Assembly (NCBI RefSeq): GCF_049060325.1
Contig: NZ_JBMGPW010000001.1
Span: 310,001-374,000 of the forward strand
Direction of reading: 5' to 3'
Origin: Vescimonas sanitatis
Lineage (GTDB): Bacteria; Bacillota; Clostridia; Oscillospirales; Oscillospiraceae
DNA length: 64,000 nt
Shown here: in pieces, positions 32,407-39,700 of the stretch
How positions within the stretch are numbered: the stretch's first letter is position 1
Layout: each line of letters opens with the position of its first letter
Notes under the pieces: generated by a model
Told to the model about the DNA's origin: nothing
What the model saw: the letters and a program-made list of their open reading frames with translations, nothing else
Database searches by the model: none
Translations under genes and position numbers: made by a program

Positions 32407-33144
32407 ATGAAGCACGTAAAAGTCCTCATCGGCAACTATGGCAGCGGCAAGAGCGAATTGGCTCTGAATTTTGCTATGCAGGCGGCCGCCCGCGGCGACC
32501 GGACGGAACTGCTGGACCTGGATATGGTCAACACCTACTTCCGTCTGACAGAGCGCGGCAAGCTGGTGGAGCAGAAGGAGATCCGTTTGGTCTCCCCCAA
32601 CTTTGCCTGCTCCGGTATCGAGACGCTCTCTCTCCCTGCCGAGGTGTCGTCCGCCTTTGTGCTGGATTGGGACACCGTCATATTCGATGTAGGCGGCGAC
32701 GACGTGGGCGCCACAGCACTGGGCCGGTATCACCAGGACTTTGTGGACCTGGCGCCCGGTGCACTGGAGGTGCTGAACGTGGTGAATATTCGGCGGCCTT
32801 TGGCCGGCACGGTGGAGAAGCTTCTCCGTTTACAGGAGGGTATGCAGACCCACGCGCGGCTGCAGATCACCGGTATGATCAACAACACGAACCTCGCTAC
32901 TGCCACCACCGAGCAAGACCTGTGGGATGGCTACCAGATGCTCCGTGAGGTCAGTGACCTCACGGGCATCCCGGTTTCCTACACCACCGGCAAAAAGGAG
33001 TTTCTGGACGCCTTTCTGGCCCGAAACCCCGATCCAAAATATGTGGGACAGCCCATTCCCATCGACGTGTATATGCACCGCGACTGGGACTCCTATATCG
33101 AGTACGGGCTGAACACCAAAAACCCTCACAAGGATATGTATTAA
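32407..33144 (+). CDS. P-loop ATPase linked to the oxidoreductase operon (245 aa)
   Basis: The Walker A motif GNYGSGKSE is at residues 9-17, DLDMVNTYF follows at about 38-46 (switch-like region), and VIFDVGGDDVGA at about 95-106 is the Walker B-type segment of MinD/ParA-like ATPases. The family is often found near 2-oxoacid:ferredoxin oxidoreductases in Clostridia. A role in assembly or iron-sulfur loading is conceivable, but I know of no proof. It lies 30 bases after the aminotransferase gene, so a common transcript is likely. Confidence 0.7.
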   Translation: MKHVKVLIGNYGSGKSELALNFAMQAAARGDRTELLDLDMVNTYFRLTERGKLVEQKEIRLVSPNFACSGIETLSLPAEVSSAFVLDWDTVIFDVGGDDVGATALGRYHQDFVDLAPGALEVLNVVNIRRPLAGTVEKLLRLQEGMQTHARLQITGMINNTNLATATTEQDLWDGYQMLREVSDLTGIPVSYTTGKKEFLDAFLARNPDPKYVGQPIPIDVYMHRDWDSYIEYGLNTKNPHKDMY

Positions 33145-33233
33145 ACCCGGTTACTTCCCTCTACGCGAAGGGATTGTAATAACACAGCAAACACAGCATC
33201 GGAAAAGGAATTAAGAAAAGAGGTGTAAAGAGA

Positions 33234-33443
33234 GTGGTAAGAGTTACCATCGACGAAAATCTTTGCAAGGGCTGCGGTCTGTGTGCAAGAGCTTGTCCCA
33301 AGCACATCATTGAGTTGTCCAAGACCCGCATCAATGCAAAGGGCTACCATCCGGCAGAAGTGACGAACATAGAGGCGTGCATCGGCTGCACGTCCTGCGC
33401 CCGCACCTGTCCTGATGTGGTGATCCGAATCGAAAAAGACTAA
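33234..33443 (+). CDS. vorD: 2-oxoacid:ferredoxin oxidoreductase, delta (ferredoxin) subunit (69 aa)
   Basis: Two [4Fe-4S] motifs are visible: CKGCGLCARACP at about residues 11-22 and CIGCTSCARTCP at about 49-60. The gene starts at GTG. It is the first gene of a four-gene set with alpha, TPP-binding and gamma subunits. This four-subunit form occurs in enzymes for branched 2-oxoacids (Vor) and for 2-oxoglutarate (Kor). The nearby aminotransferase favours Vor, but the substrate is not proven. Confidence 0.8.
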   Translation: MVRVTIDENLCKGCGLCARACPKHIIELSKTRINAKGYHPAEVTNIEACIGCTSCARTCPDVVIRIEKD

Positions 33444-33458
33444 GGAGGCAGAAAGAAT

Positions 33459-34538
33459 ATGGCTTTGACTCTTATGAAGGGCAGCGAAGCGATTGCAGAA
33501 GCCGCTATTCGTGCCGGCGCTCGCTTTTTCTTCGGTTACCCCATCACTCCGCAAACGGAGATCCCCGAATATATGTCCGCCCGTATGCCCGAGATCGGCG
33601 GCTGCTTCCTGCAGGCCGAGAGCGAAGTGGCGGCTATCAACATGGTGTATGGCGCTGCCGGTACCGGCGCCCGCGTCATCACCTCCTCCTCCAGCCCCGG
33701 CGTGTCCCTGAAGCAGGAAGGCATCTCCTACTGCGCAGGCGCCATGGTTCCCGCTGTCATCATCAACGTGATGCGCGGCGGCCCCGGTCTGGGTAATATC
33801 CAGGCATCCCAGGGCGACTATTTCCAGGGTGTCAAGGGCGGCGGCAACGGCGACTATCATCTGCTGACCTTCGCCCCCGCTTCTGTGCAGGAGGCCATCG
33901 ACCTGATGATGATCGCCTATGACAAGGCCGAAAAGTACCGTATCCCCGTGCTGTTCCTGGCGGACGGCATCATCGCCCAGATGATGGAGCCCGTGGAGCT
34001 GCCCGAGATGGTAGATTACAAGGTAGACCCGGAGAAGAAACCCTGGGCCTGCACCGGCTGGAAGCCCGGCGATGATCCCGCTAAGCGCGGCATTATCAAT
34101 TCTATCTACATCGATACCGAGAGCCTAGCTGTCCACAATGACGAGCTGCAGGCCATGTACAAGGAAGTCGTTGCCAACGAGCAGATGTGGGAAAGCTACA
34201 ACTGCGAAGGCGCTGAGTACATCATTACTGCCTTCGGCACCGTGGCGCGTATCGCCAAGAGCGCTATCGCCGAGCTGAAGGAAAAAGGCATTAACGTCGG
34301 CCTGGTCCGCCCCATCACTGTGTGGCCCTTCCCCTATGACGCTGTGCGTGAGGCCTGCTGCCAGCCCGGCGTGAAGGCCGTTCTGGACGTTGAACTGAAC
34401 GAAGGCCAGATGCTGGAGGACGTAAAGCTGGCCATCAATGGCGCCAAGCACGTTGACTTCTTCGGTCATTGCGGCAGCCAGATGCCCTCTACCGACGAGA
34501 TCGTCACCAAGATCCTGAGCATGAAGGAGGGTAAATAA
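33459..34538 (+). CDS. vorB: 2-oxoacid:ferredoxin oxidoreductase, alpha subunit (359 aa)
   Basis: The start has AAGGAGG upstream. The sequence FGYPITPQTEIPEYM near residue 25 and QAESEVAAINMVYGAAGTGAR near 55 are typical of the pyrimidine-binding alpha subunit. It contributes to the thiamine diphosphate pocket together with the beta subunit. The enzyme oxidises 2-oxoacids to acyl-CoA and CO2 with reduction of ferredoxin. Length is normal for the family. Confidence 0.85.
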   Translation: MALTLMKGSEAIAEAAIRAGARFFFGYPITPQTEIPEYMSARMPEIGGCFLQAESEVAAINMVYGAAGTGARVITSSSSPGVSLKQEGISYCAGAMVPAVIINVMRGGPGLGNIQASQGDYFQGVKGGGNGDYHLLTFAPASVQEAIDLMMIAYDKAEKYRIPVLFLADGIIAQMMEPVELPEMVDYKVDPEKKPWACTGWKPGDDPAKRGIINSIYIDTESLAVHNDELQAMYKEVVANEQMWESYNCEGAEYIITAFGTVARIAKSAIAELKEKGINVGLVRPITVWPFPYDAVREACCQPGVKAVLDVELNEGQMLEDVKLAINGAKHVDFFGHCGSQMPSTDEIVTKILSMKEGK

Positions 34539-34539
34539 G

Positions 34540-35286
34540 ATGGCTGTACTGTTCGAAAAGACTAAGCTGCTGACTGACAAGCAGTTCCACTATTGCCCCG
34601 GCTGCAACCACGGCATCATCCACCGTCTGGTAGCCGAGGTCATCGACGAGATGAAATTAGACGGCAAGGTGATCGGTGTGGCCCCTGTCGGCTGCTCCGT
34701 GTTTGCCTACGACTATTTCAACTGCGATATGTACGAGGCTGCCCACGGCCGCGCACCCGCTGTTGCCACCGGTATCAAGCGCTCCGTCGGCAAGGACACT
34801 CTGGTATTCACCTATCAGGGCGACGGTGACCTGGCGTCTATCGGTACCGCGGAGATCGTTCACGCCGCCCACCGCGGCGAGAAGATCACCACCATCTTTG
34901 TCAACAACGCGATCTATGGCATGACCGGCGGTCAGATGGCCCCCACCACCCTGATCGGCCAAAAGGCAACTACCTGCCCTGCTGGCCGCAGCGAGGAGTG
35001 GAGTGGTCTGCCTATCAAGATGTGCGAGATGCTGGCCGCTGTTCCCAGTTCTTACTACATTGAGCGCGTGGCGGTCAACAATACCGCCAACATCGCCAAG
35101 GCCAAGAAGGCCATTGCCAAAGCCTTCCGTCTGCAGATGGAGGGTAAGGGCTTCACCATGATCGAAGTGCTGTCCACCTGCCCCACCAACTGGGGCCTGT
35201 CTCCGGTGGAAGCTATGGATTGGCTGGAGCAGAACATGATCCCCTACTATCCTCTGGGCGTTTACAAAGACAAGGAGGCGAAGTAA
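34540..35286 (+). CDS. vorA: 2-oxoacid:ferredoxin oxidoreductase, beta (TPP-binding) subunit (248 aa)
   Basis: The thiamine diphosphate motif is visible as GDGDLASIGTAEIVHAAHRG with the following NNAIYGMTGGQMAPTT. CPGCNHG near residue 18 is also typical. The start is one base after the alpha subunit stop, so the genes are translationally close. It forms the catalytic centre with the alpha subunit. Confidence 0.87.
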   Translation: MAVLFEKTKLLTDKQFHYCPGCNHGIIHRLVAEVIDEMKLDGKVIGVAPVGCSVFAYDYFNCDMYEAAHGRAPAVATGIKRSVGKDTLVFTYQGDGDLASIGTAEIVHAAHRGEKITTIFVNNAIYGMTGGQMAPTTLIGQKATTCPAGRSEEWSGLPIKMCEMLAAVPSSYYIERVAVNNTANIAKAKKAIAKAFRLQMEGKGFTMIEVLSTCPTNWGLSPVEAMDWLEQNMIPYYPLGVYKDKEAK

Positions 35287-35287
35287 C

Positions 35288-35824
35288 ATGGAAAAAACCT
35301 TTATTTTCGCCGGTTTCGGCGGTCAGGGTATGCTCCTGATCGGTAAGTTCGTCGCTATGGCCTGTATGTTGGATGGCAAGCACGTCTCCTGGCTGCCCTC
35401 TTATGGCCCCGAGATGCGCGGCGGTACCGCCAACTGCTCCGTCATCGTCTCCGATGACCCCGTTGCCTCCCCTCTGGTGGAGAAGGCCGATGTGATCGTG
35501 GCGATGAACCGTCCTTCTCTGGACAAGTTTGAAGCACATGTGAAGCCCGGCGGCGTTCTGGTCATCAACAGCTCTATCATCGACCGCAAAGCGGTTCGCG
35601 ATGATATCACCGTGGTGTACTGCGATGCCAACGGCATTGCCGAATCCATCGGCAACCCCAAGGGTGCCAACGTGGCCATCCTGGGCGCGACCCTGGCTAA
35701 GGCTCCCGTCACCTCTGTGGAAAGCATGATGGAAGCTATCCGCATCGAGCTGGGCGAGAAGAAGGCCCGCTTCCTGGAGGGCAACAAGAAGGCTCTGCTG
35801 GCCGGCATGGAAGCCGCTAAGTAA
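35288..35824 (+). CDS. vorC: 2-oxoacid:ferredoxin oxidoreductase, gamma subunit (178 aa)
   Basis: It begins MEKTFIFAGFGGQGMLLIG, the usual start of gamma subunits that bind CoA, and has SYGPEMRGGTANCSV at about residues 38-52. It closes the operon. A strong terminator follows. Confidence 0.87.
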   Translation: MEKTFIFAGFGGQGMLLIGKFVAMACMLDGKHVSWLPSYGPEMRGGTANCSVIVSDDPVASPLVEKADVIVAMNRPSLDKFEAHVKPGGVLVINSSIIDRKAVRDDITVVYCDANGIAESIGNPKGANVAILGATLAKAPVTSVESMMEAIRIELGEKKARFLEGNKKALLAGMEAAK

Positions 35825-35852
35825 GTCGTTCATACATTCTTACATCATTTTG

Positions 35853-35889
35853 GCCCCCGGCATCCGTATGGTTGCCGGGGGCTTTCTTT
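35853..35889 (+). terminator. Terminator of the oxidoreductase operon
   Basis: A 10-bp GC-rich stem (35853-35862 with 35873-35882) is followed by TTTCTTTT. Confidence 0.88.
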
Positions 35890-35968
35890 TGTTTACTACT
35901 ATTTTCACCGAATGGTTTATTAAAAAGAAAAGGCCAGTGAAAAAGGTTTCCTTCACAGAAAAAAACTA

Positions 35969-35997
35969 TTGACTTCCTACCAAACGTTTGGTATCAT
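35969..35997 (+). promoter_or_regulatory. Promoter with an internal operator palindrome
   Basis: TTGACT (35969-35974) and TATCAT (35992-35997) have a 17-bp spacer. A perfect 16-bp palindrome TACCAAACGTTTGGTA (35978-35993) fills most of the spacer and enters the -10 box. A protein bound there would block RNA polymerase. The regulator gene that follows is a natural candidate for autoregulation. Confidence 0.8.
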
Positions 35998-36023
35998 TAC
36001 TCCATTATAAGGAGGTGTCGCTT

Positions 36024-36755
36024 TTGAGCTCTTTTTCTTATTTTGTGGGACAACGCATCAAAAAATACCGCAAGAGCCGCGGCTATACCATCGAGCAATT
36101 CTCCGCCATGATCAATAAGAGCAAAGCGACGCTGTCCAAGTACGAAAACGGTGCCATTACCATCGACATCGAAACACTGTACGAGATTGCGCAGGCACTG
36201 GATATTGATCTAAAATGCTTCATCGATTATCAGCCTCCCATGTTCCATGCGGAGCCGGCGCTACCTAAGAATAGCTACTTCAATCAGACATTGGCCTATA
36301 TGTACTACTATGATGGCCGTATTCGCCAGATGGTGCGCTCACTTCTGCGGTTTTCTCAGTCAGTGGACCACGAGAGTGTCGAGGTCACGTTGTATATGGG
36401 CGTGGCGTCCTTCTCCGATCCGGACCGTTGCCAGCATCTGTTCACCGGAGAGATGAAGGCTTACGACACCATCACCCACATGGTGTTGACCAATCAGATC
36501 AACGAGGCGGAAAAGATGTATATCTGTATGCTCAATCCCATGCAGAACCGTATGCCCGCCGTGGGACTGGTATCCGGTATCGGCTCCTCCCCGTTCTTTG
36601 CACCCATTGCATTGAAGGCGCTGATCTCTAAAGAGCCGCTGGAGGAAAACGACCGCCTGCTGGGCACCATCAAACTGGATAAGGATGATTATCATTTGCT
36701 GCGTTACTACAATATGATGGTGGTCAACCGTCCGGCCGCCCTATCCTTACAATAA
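36024..36755 (+). CDS. XRE-family transcriptional regulator (243 aa)
   Basis: The TTG at 36024 is chosen as start because AAGGAGGT lies seven bases before it; the longer frame overlaps this ribosome site. Residues about 5-65 form an XRE helix-turn-helix domain (IKKYRKSRGYTIEQFSAMINKSKATLSKYENG). The remaining 170 residues are helical with several Met and Tyr residues and may sense a ligand or form dimers. The target is unknown, but the palindrome in its own promoter suggests autoregulation. It is flanked by the oxidoreductase operon and sigE. Confidence 0.8.
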   Translation: MSSFSYFVGQRIKKYRKSRGYTIEQFSAMINKSKATLSKYENGAITIDIETLYEIAQALDIDLKCFIDYQPPMFHAEPALPKNSYFNQTLAYMYYYDGRIRQMVRSLLRFSQSVDHESVEVTLYMGVASFSDPDRCQHLFTGEMKAYDTITHMVLTNQINEAEKMYICMLNPMQNRMPAVGLVSGIGSSPFFAPIALKALISKEPLEENDRLLGTIKLDKDDYHLLRYYNMMVVNRPAALSLQ

Positions 36756-36768
36756 TATTTGACCGCGC

Positions 36769-36802
36769 AAAGGCTGTGAAGGTGTACTCCTTCACAGCCT
36801 TT
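36769..36802. terminator. Bidirectional terminator between the regulator and sigE
   Basis: A perfect 14-bp stem (36769-36782 with 36789-36802, loop TGTACT) begins with AAA and ends with TTT. It lies between convergent genes and overlaps the last base pairs of sigE. Confidence 0.85.
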
Positions 36803-37505
36803 AGTTCATTTTCTGCAATTCTCGCCGCAGTCGCAGGATGATACGCTTCTCCAGCCGTGATATGTAGCTCTGCGAAATCCCCAATCGATCCGCCACCTCC
36901 TTTTGGGTGAGCTCCTTGATACCGCCCAGGCCAAACCGCATGGTGATGATATCCCTCTCTCTCGGACTGAGGTGCGATACCGCCGTTTGCAGCAGCTGCC
37001 GGTCCACATCCGCTTCAATGGGCCGCATGACCACATCGCTGTCAGTCCCCAGTACGTCGCTGAGCAACAGTTCTTTTCCGTCCCAGTCGGTATTCAGCGG
37101 CTCATCGAAACTGACCTCTGTCCGTTGTGCGCCGTTCTTCCGCAAGTACATGAGAATTTCATTCTCAATACACCGCGAGGCGTAGGTAGCCAGCTTGATA
37201 TTCTTATCTGTCCGGAACGTATTGACCGCCTTAATCAATCCGATAGTGCCAATGGAGATCAGGTCCTCTATATGGATACCGGTATTTTCAAAACGTCTGG
37301 CTATGTAAACCACCAACCGCAGGTTGTGTTCGATCAGCGTCTGCCGCACCTGAAAATCGCCGGTATTCAGCTTTTCCAGCAGAACAGACTCCTCATCTCT
37401 CGGTAAGGGTGGCGGCAGCGTATCGCTCCCGCCGATGTACATGACCTTATCCGGCCTGTATACGCTGTGCCACAGGCGTTTCAGCCAAATCAGAAGCTTT
37501 GCCAT
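36801..37505 (-). CDS. sigE: Sporulation sigma factor SigE precursor (234 aa)
   Basis: SigE drives mother-cell gene expression early in sporulation. The sequence contains region 2 with NLRLVVYIARRFENTG and GLIKAVNTF, and region 4 with the helix-turn-helix LTQKEVADRLGISQSYISRLEKR. The first 20 residues (MAKLLIWLKRLWHSVY) are a hydrophobic/basic pro-sequence like that of pro-sigma-E, and YIGG follows, near the usual cleavage site. The start is inside the spoIIGA frame (59-bp overlap). The expected next gene, sigG, is not here. Confidence 0.95.
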   Translation of the reverse strand: MAKLLIWLKRLWHSVYRPDKVMYIGGSDTLPPPLPRDEESVLLEKLNTGDFQVRQTLIEHNLRLVVYIARRFENTGIHIEDLISIGTIGLIKAVNTFRTDKNIKLATYASRCIENEILMYLRKNGAQRTEVSFDEPLNTDWDGKELLLSDVLGTDSDVVMRPIEADVDRQLLQTAVSHLSPRERDIITMRFGLGGIKELTQKEVADRLGISQSYISRLEKRIILRLRRELQKMN

Positions 37506-38361
37506 GCCCTATTCTCCCTTCCATTGCCCCCCACAGGGCGTGATACCCGCCGCCATCACTGACCGCTTGCTCCGACAGCGCGACGGGTGTCCGTGGATAG
37601 CGTTTGCCATTCACTTCTATGTAATCGCTACAGGCTGCCAACAGCAGGCCTGCAGCCGTCCCCACCGCGCGAAAAGGCAGCAGTGTAAACCGTACCGGAC
37701 AACCTATTCGGTGTAGCTTTGCCATTTTCTCTTCCGGAGACAGCTGCTCTGCCAAAACATCGGCCACCGCCGGTGTCCATAATGCGTCTGCGGAACGGCG
37801 CTCCATTACCAGCGCCGGACACCCGGTGACCGGATCCCTCAGTGTATTACCCGTGTCGTGCAGGGCGGTAACGGTTTGTATCCTTCCGCCGACAGATACT
37901 TTGATCTGCAACAATTCTCCCCCTCCATGACGTGCTGCCTGACCGGCAAAAAGCCGGAGAAGCACGTAAAACAATATACTGACCAATATAAGCGCTTGCC
38001 AGCTAACATCGGCGTAATACAACCGCTGTGCCAGTCCCGCCACCGAGCCAAAGGCCAGGCCGAGGGCCAGCAGGGTGCCGGCGAGGGCGGCCGAAAGCAA
38101 AAAAAATGTGAGGACCGGGCGGAAACGGCGAAACGCGGCAAGCGCCAGCAAGCCTCCAAAGGCCAATCGGATCGCCGGGTGAGCCAAAAATGCAAGCTCG
38201 GAAATAAAGACCGCAGCCGCGTAAACGCCGCCCAGCACCGCGCAAAAAATCAGCCGCCTTCGACGCAGCGGAAAGCCGCAAAGCCTTGCGGCACATAGGA
38301 AAAGCAGATAGTCTACCACGCTGTTGAGCAGGAAAACGCGGTCCAGATACACCACAGTCAT
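37447..38361 (-). CDS. spoIIGA: SpoIIGA, sigma-E processing peptidase (304 aa)
   Basis: SpoIIGA cleaves pro-sigma-E in the mother cell after septation. Five hydrophobic segments occupy residues 1-150, and a cytoplasmic aspartic-protease-like domain follows with the active-site motif HDTGNTLRDP at about residue 170. The 3' end overlaps sigE by 59 bases, so the protease and its substrate are closely coupled. Length is typical. Confidence 0.92.
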   Translation of the reverse strand: MTVVYLDRVFLLNSVVDYLLFLCAARLCGFPLRRRRLIFCAVLGGVYAAAVFISELAFLAHPAIRLAFGGLLALAAFRRFRPVLTFFLLSAALAGTLLALGLAFGSVAGLAQRLYYADVSWQALILVSILFYVLLRLFAGQAARHGGGELLQIKVSVGGRIQTVTALHDTGNTLRDPVTGCPALVMERRSADALWTPAVADVLAEQLSPEEKMAKLHRIGCPVRFTLLPFRAVGTAAGLLLAACSDYIEVNGKRYPRTPVALSEQAVSDGGGYHALWGAMEGRIGHGKASDLAETPVAQRIQAG

Positions 38362-38381
38362 TGCCTCACCTCGCTGCCACT

Positions 38382-38416
38382 ATTATAGAGCGGCGGGACG
38401 AAAAAAAACGTCGCAA
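38382..38416 (-). promoter_or_regulatory. Candidate spoIIG promoter with a long spacer
   Basis: On the minus strand, TATAAT (38387-38382) lies about 20 bases before the spoIIGA start, and TTGCGA (38416-38411) lies 23 bases upstream of it. The spoIIG promoter of Bacillus subtilis is known for an unusual 22-bp gap between these boxes, bridged by Spo0A. The similarity is suggestive; no perfect Spo0A box is seen. Confidence 0.4.
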
Positions 38417-38485
38417 CCAGGCGGGCACCGCAGCATTTGTAACCGGTTCGTTACCGCTTTATAATCCATCCGTCACCGCTTTTCA

Positions 38486-38513
38486 TTGACATTCCGCGTC
38501 ATTTTGGTATACT
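38486..38513 (+). promoter_or_regulatory. Promoter of a candidate small RNA
   Basis: TTGACA and TATACT have a 16-bp spacer. No protein gene with a ribosome site follows on this strand before a terminator at 38579. Confidence 0.7.
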
Positions 38514-38519
38514 TTTTGC

Positions 38520-38615
38520 TATAGCTTTTGTTGCTCTTTTATGGCTGTTGTTGACACCTTATTGGCACCTTTTCTATACCTCATGAGGATCAACCTCACG
38601 AGGGTGCGTTTTTTA
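38520..38615 (+). ncRNA. Candidate small RNA of about 95 nt
   Basis: The stretch from just after a good promoter (38486-38513) to a hairpin with T tract (38579-38614) holds no credible gene. A 34-codon frame from 38541 lacks a ribosome site. The length between promoter and terminator fits a free-standing small RNA. The 3' end points against the membrane-protein gene at 38620-38922, so it could also act as an antisense terminator for that gene. Confidence 0.45.
38579..38614 (+). terminator. Terminator of the candidate small RNA
   Basis: A 10-bp stem with one mismatch (38579-38588 with 38594-38603, loop ATCAA) is followed, after GTGCG, by six T. Confidence 0.65.
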
Positions 38616-38619
38616 CGGG

Positions 38620-38922
38620 TCAAAAAATACCGTGATTGTATTTGATCTGCCCATATAGGATAAAGGCCAGGCCAATAGTTATCGCCGGAAAGATGATATA
38701 ATCTATTGCCGCCTCATTCCAGAATGTGGCGAAATACGCCAAGATCAGGGACGCCCCCATAATGACCGTTCCCGTCCCCACCGCCTTACCGTATTTGGGG
38801 ATGTCCTCTTCTTTCACTTTTCTGCGGTTATAGGAATGTATGGTGCTGATATTCCCTTTGATATTCAAGATGCCGAGCACCGACAAAAATATACCAAAAA
38901 TCAAAAGCAATACATTATCCAT
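38620..38922 (-). CDS. Small three-TM membrane protein (100 aa)
   Basis: The start at 38922 (MDNVLLLIFG) has GGGAGG upstream on the minus strand. Hydrophobic helices lie at about residues 3-22, 50-68 and 73-92, separated by a basic loop (SYNRRKVKEEDIPKYGK). The layout is like small integral membrane proteins of the DUF3784 type, though I am not certain of the family. The 193 bases upstream (38923-39115) hold only a terminator. Confidence 0.55.
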   Translation of the reverse strand: MDNVLLLIFGIFLSVLGILNIKGNISTIHSYNRRKVKEEDIPKYGKAVGTGTVIMGASLILAYFATFWNEAAIDYIIFPAITIGLAFILYGQIKYNHGIF

Positions 38923-39095
38923 AGCGGCCTCCCAAAAATAGAATAATTCTTTAAAGCTTTTGTCCAAAGCAATACAGAGGAAATAGATGACCCACGGGCT
39001 GTAAAGAATGGTATGGGCCAGCGCGGAGGACAGCACAGAAACCATGCAGCATACCAGCTGTCTGTATGGCGGCTCTCCCGCTAATAGAAAATCAC

Positions 39096-39117
39096 AACCA
39101 CCAGTAAACTGGTGGTT
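39096..39117 (-). terminator. Terminator-like hairpin after the Dabb-type gene
   Basis: A perfect 9-bp stem (39096-39104 with 39109-39117, loop TAAA), overlapping the stop codon of the gene at 39116-39406 on the minus strand. Confidence 0.6.
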
Positions 39118-39406
39118 ATGATTCATGATCAAAGATGGCCTTCTTCTCCAGCAGGGGCATAAACTCGTCCTTCCACCGGTGGTGCATAGCGGACACATCG
39201 TACAGGGAAAGGGCCTCGCGGTCCATATCCAGACGAATGAGCACGTCGTAACGGTTGTCCCGGTCCACACAGTTGGGGATGACCTCCGCGCCGTGAACGC
39301 CGGGAATATCCGCCGCGGCGGAGAATATCTCCCGGATACGCGGCAGCAGCGCGGCGCGCTGCGCCTTGGCCTCCGGAGTGAATTTTGCCAGAATACAGTG
39401 CTTCAT
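39116..39406 (-). CDS. Dabb-type (stress-responsive alpha/beta barrel) protein (96 aa)
   Basis: The short protein begins MKHCILAKFTPEAKAQ and has the pattern of dimeric Dabb domains: a first strand with HCILAKF, a helical stretch, IPGVHGAEVIPN, then YDVLIRLDMDREALSLYDVS and a final helix with HHRWKDE. Members are small enzymes or stress proteins of unknown substrate. It follows rarA, DUF951 and a 32-aa peptide in a compact minus-strand cluster. Confidence 0.75.
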   Translation of the reverse strand: MKHCILAKFTPEAKAQRAALLPRIREIFSAAADIPGVHGAEVIPNCVDRDNRYDVLIRLDMDREALSLYDVSAMHHRWKDEFMPLLEKKAIFDHES

Positions 39407-39413
39407 GGCAGCC

Positions 39414-39512
39414 TCACAGTCCCAGGTACGGCAGGACCAGCGTTACGGCCATGACGATGGCCAGCAGCAGGGCGATGCCCATGGCGAAGTATCTTGTCCA
39501 TTTCGGTCTCAT
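39414..39512 (-). CDS. Tiny membrane peptide (32 aa)
   Basis: The ATG overlaps the stop codon of the DUF951 gene (ATGA), and a ribosome site (GGAGGAATT) lies inside the end of that gene. The peptide has a short basic start (MRPKWTRYF) and one transmembrane helix. It fits a class of small peptides in Clostridia with one hydrophobic helix. The function is unknown. Confidence 0.6.
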   Translation of the reverse strand: MRPKWTRYFAMGIALLLAIVMAVTLVLPYLGL

Positions 39513-39700
39513 TGCAATTCCTCCTTCGGCACGATGCGCCGTATCATTTTTTCGATCTTACGCCGGGGCTGCATGACCTCGTGGCCGCAGCCGAGGCACC
39601 GGAGCTTGATATCCATGCCCACACGGAGCACCTGCCAGCGTTTACTGCCGCAGGGGTGCTCCTTTTTCAGCTCTAAAACATCATGTAACCGCAGGTCCAT
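39509..39700 (-). CDS. DUF951 family protein (63 aa)
   Basis: The sequence MDLRLHDVLELKKEHPCGSK, followed by RVGMDIKLRCLGCGHEVMQPR and a basic end (KIEKMIRRIVPKEE), is typical of DUF951, a small zinc-binding-like protein found in most Firmicutes. It overlaps the rarA 3' end by 20 bases and the tiny membrane peptide by four. Confidence 0.85.
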   Translation of the reverse strand: MDLRLHDVLELKKEHPCGSKRWQVLRVGMDIKLRCLGCGHEVMQPRRKIEKMIRRIVPKEELQ

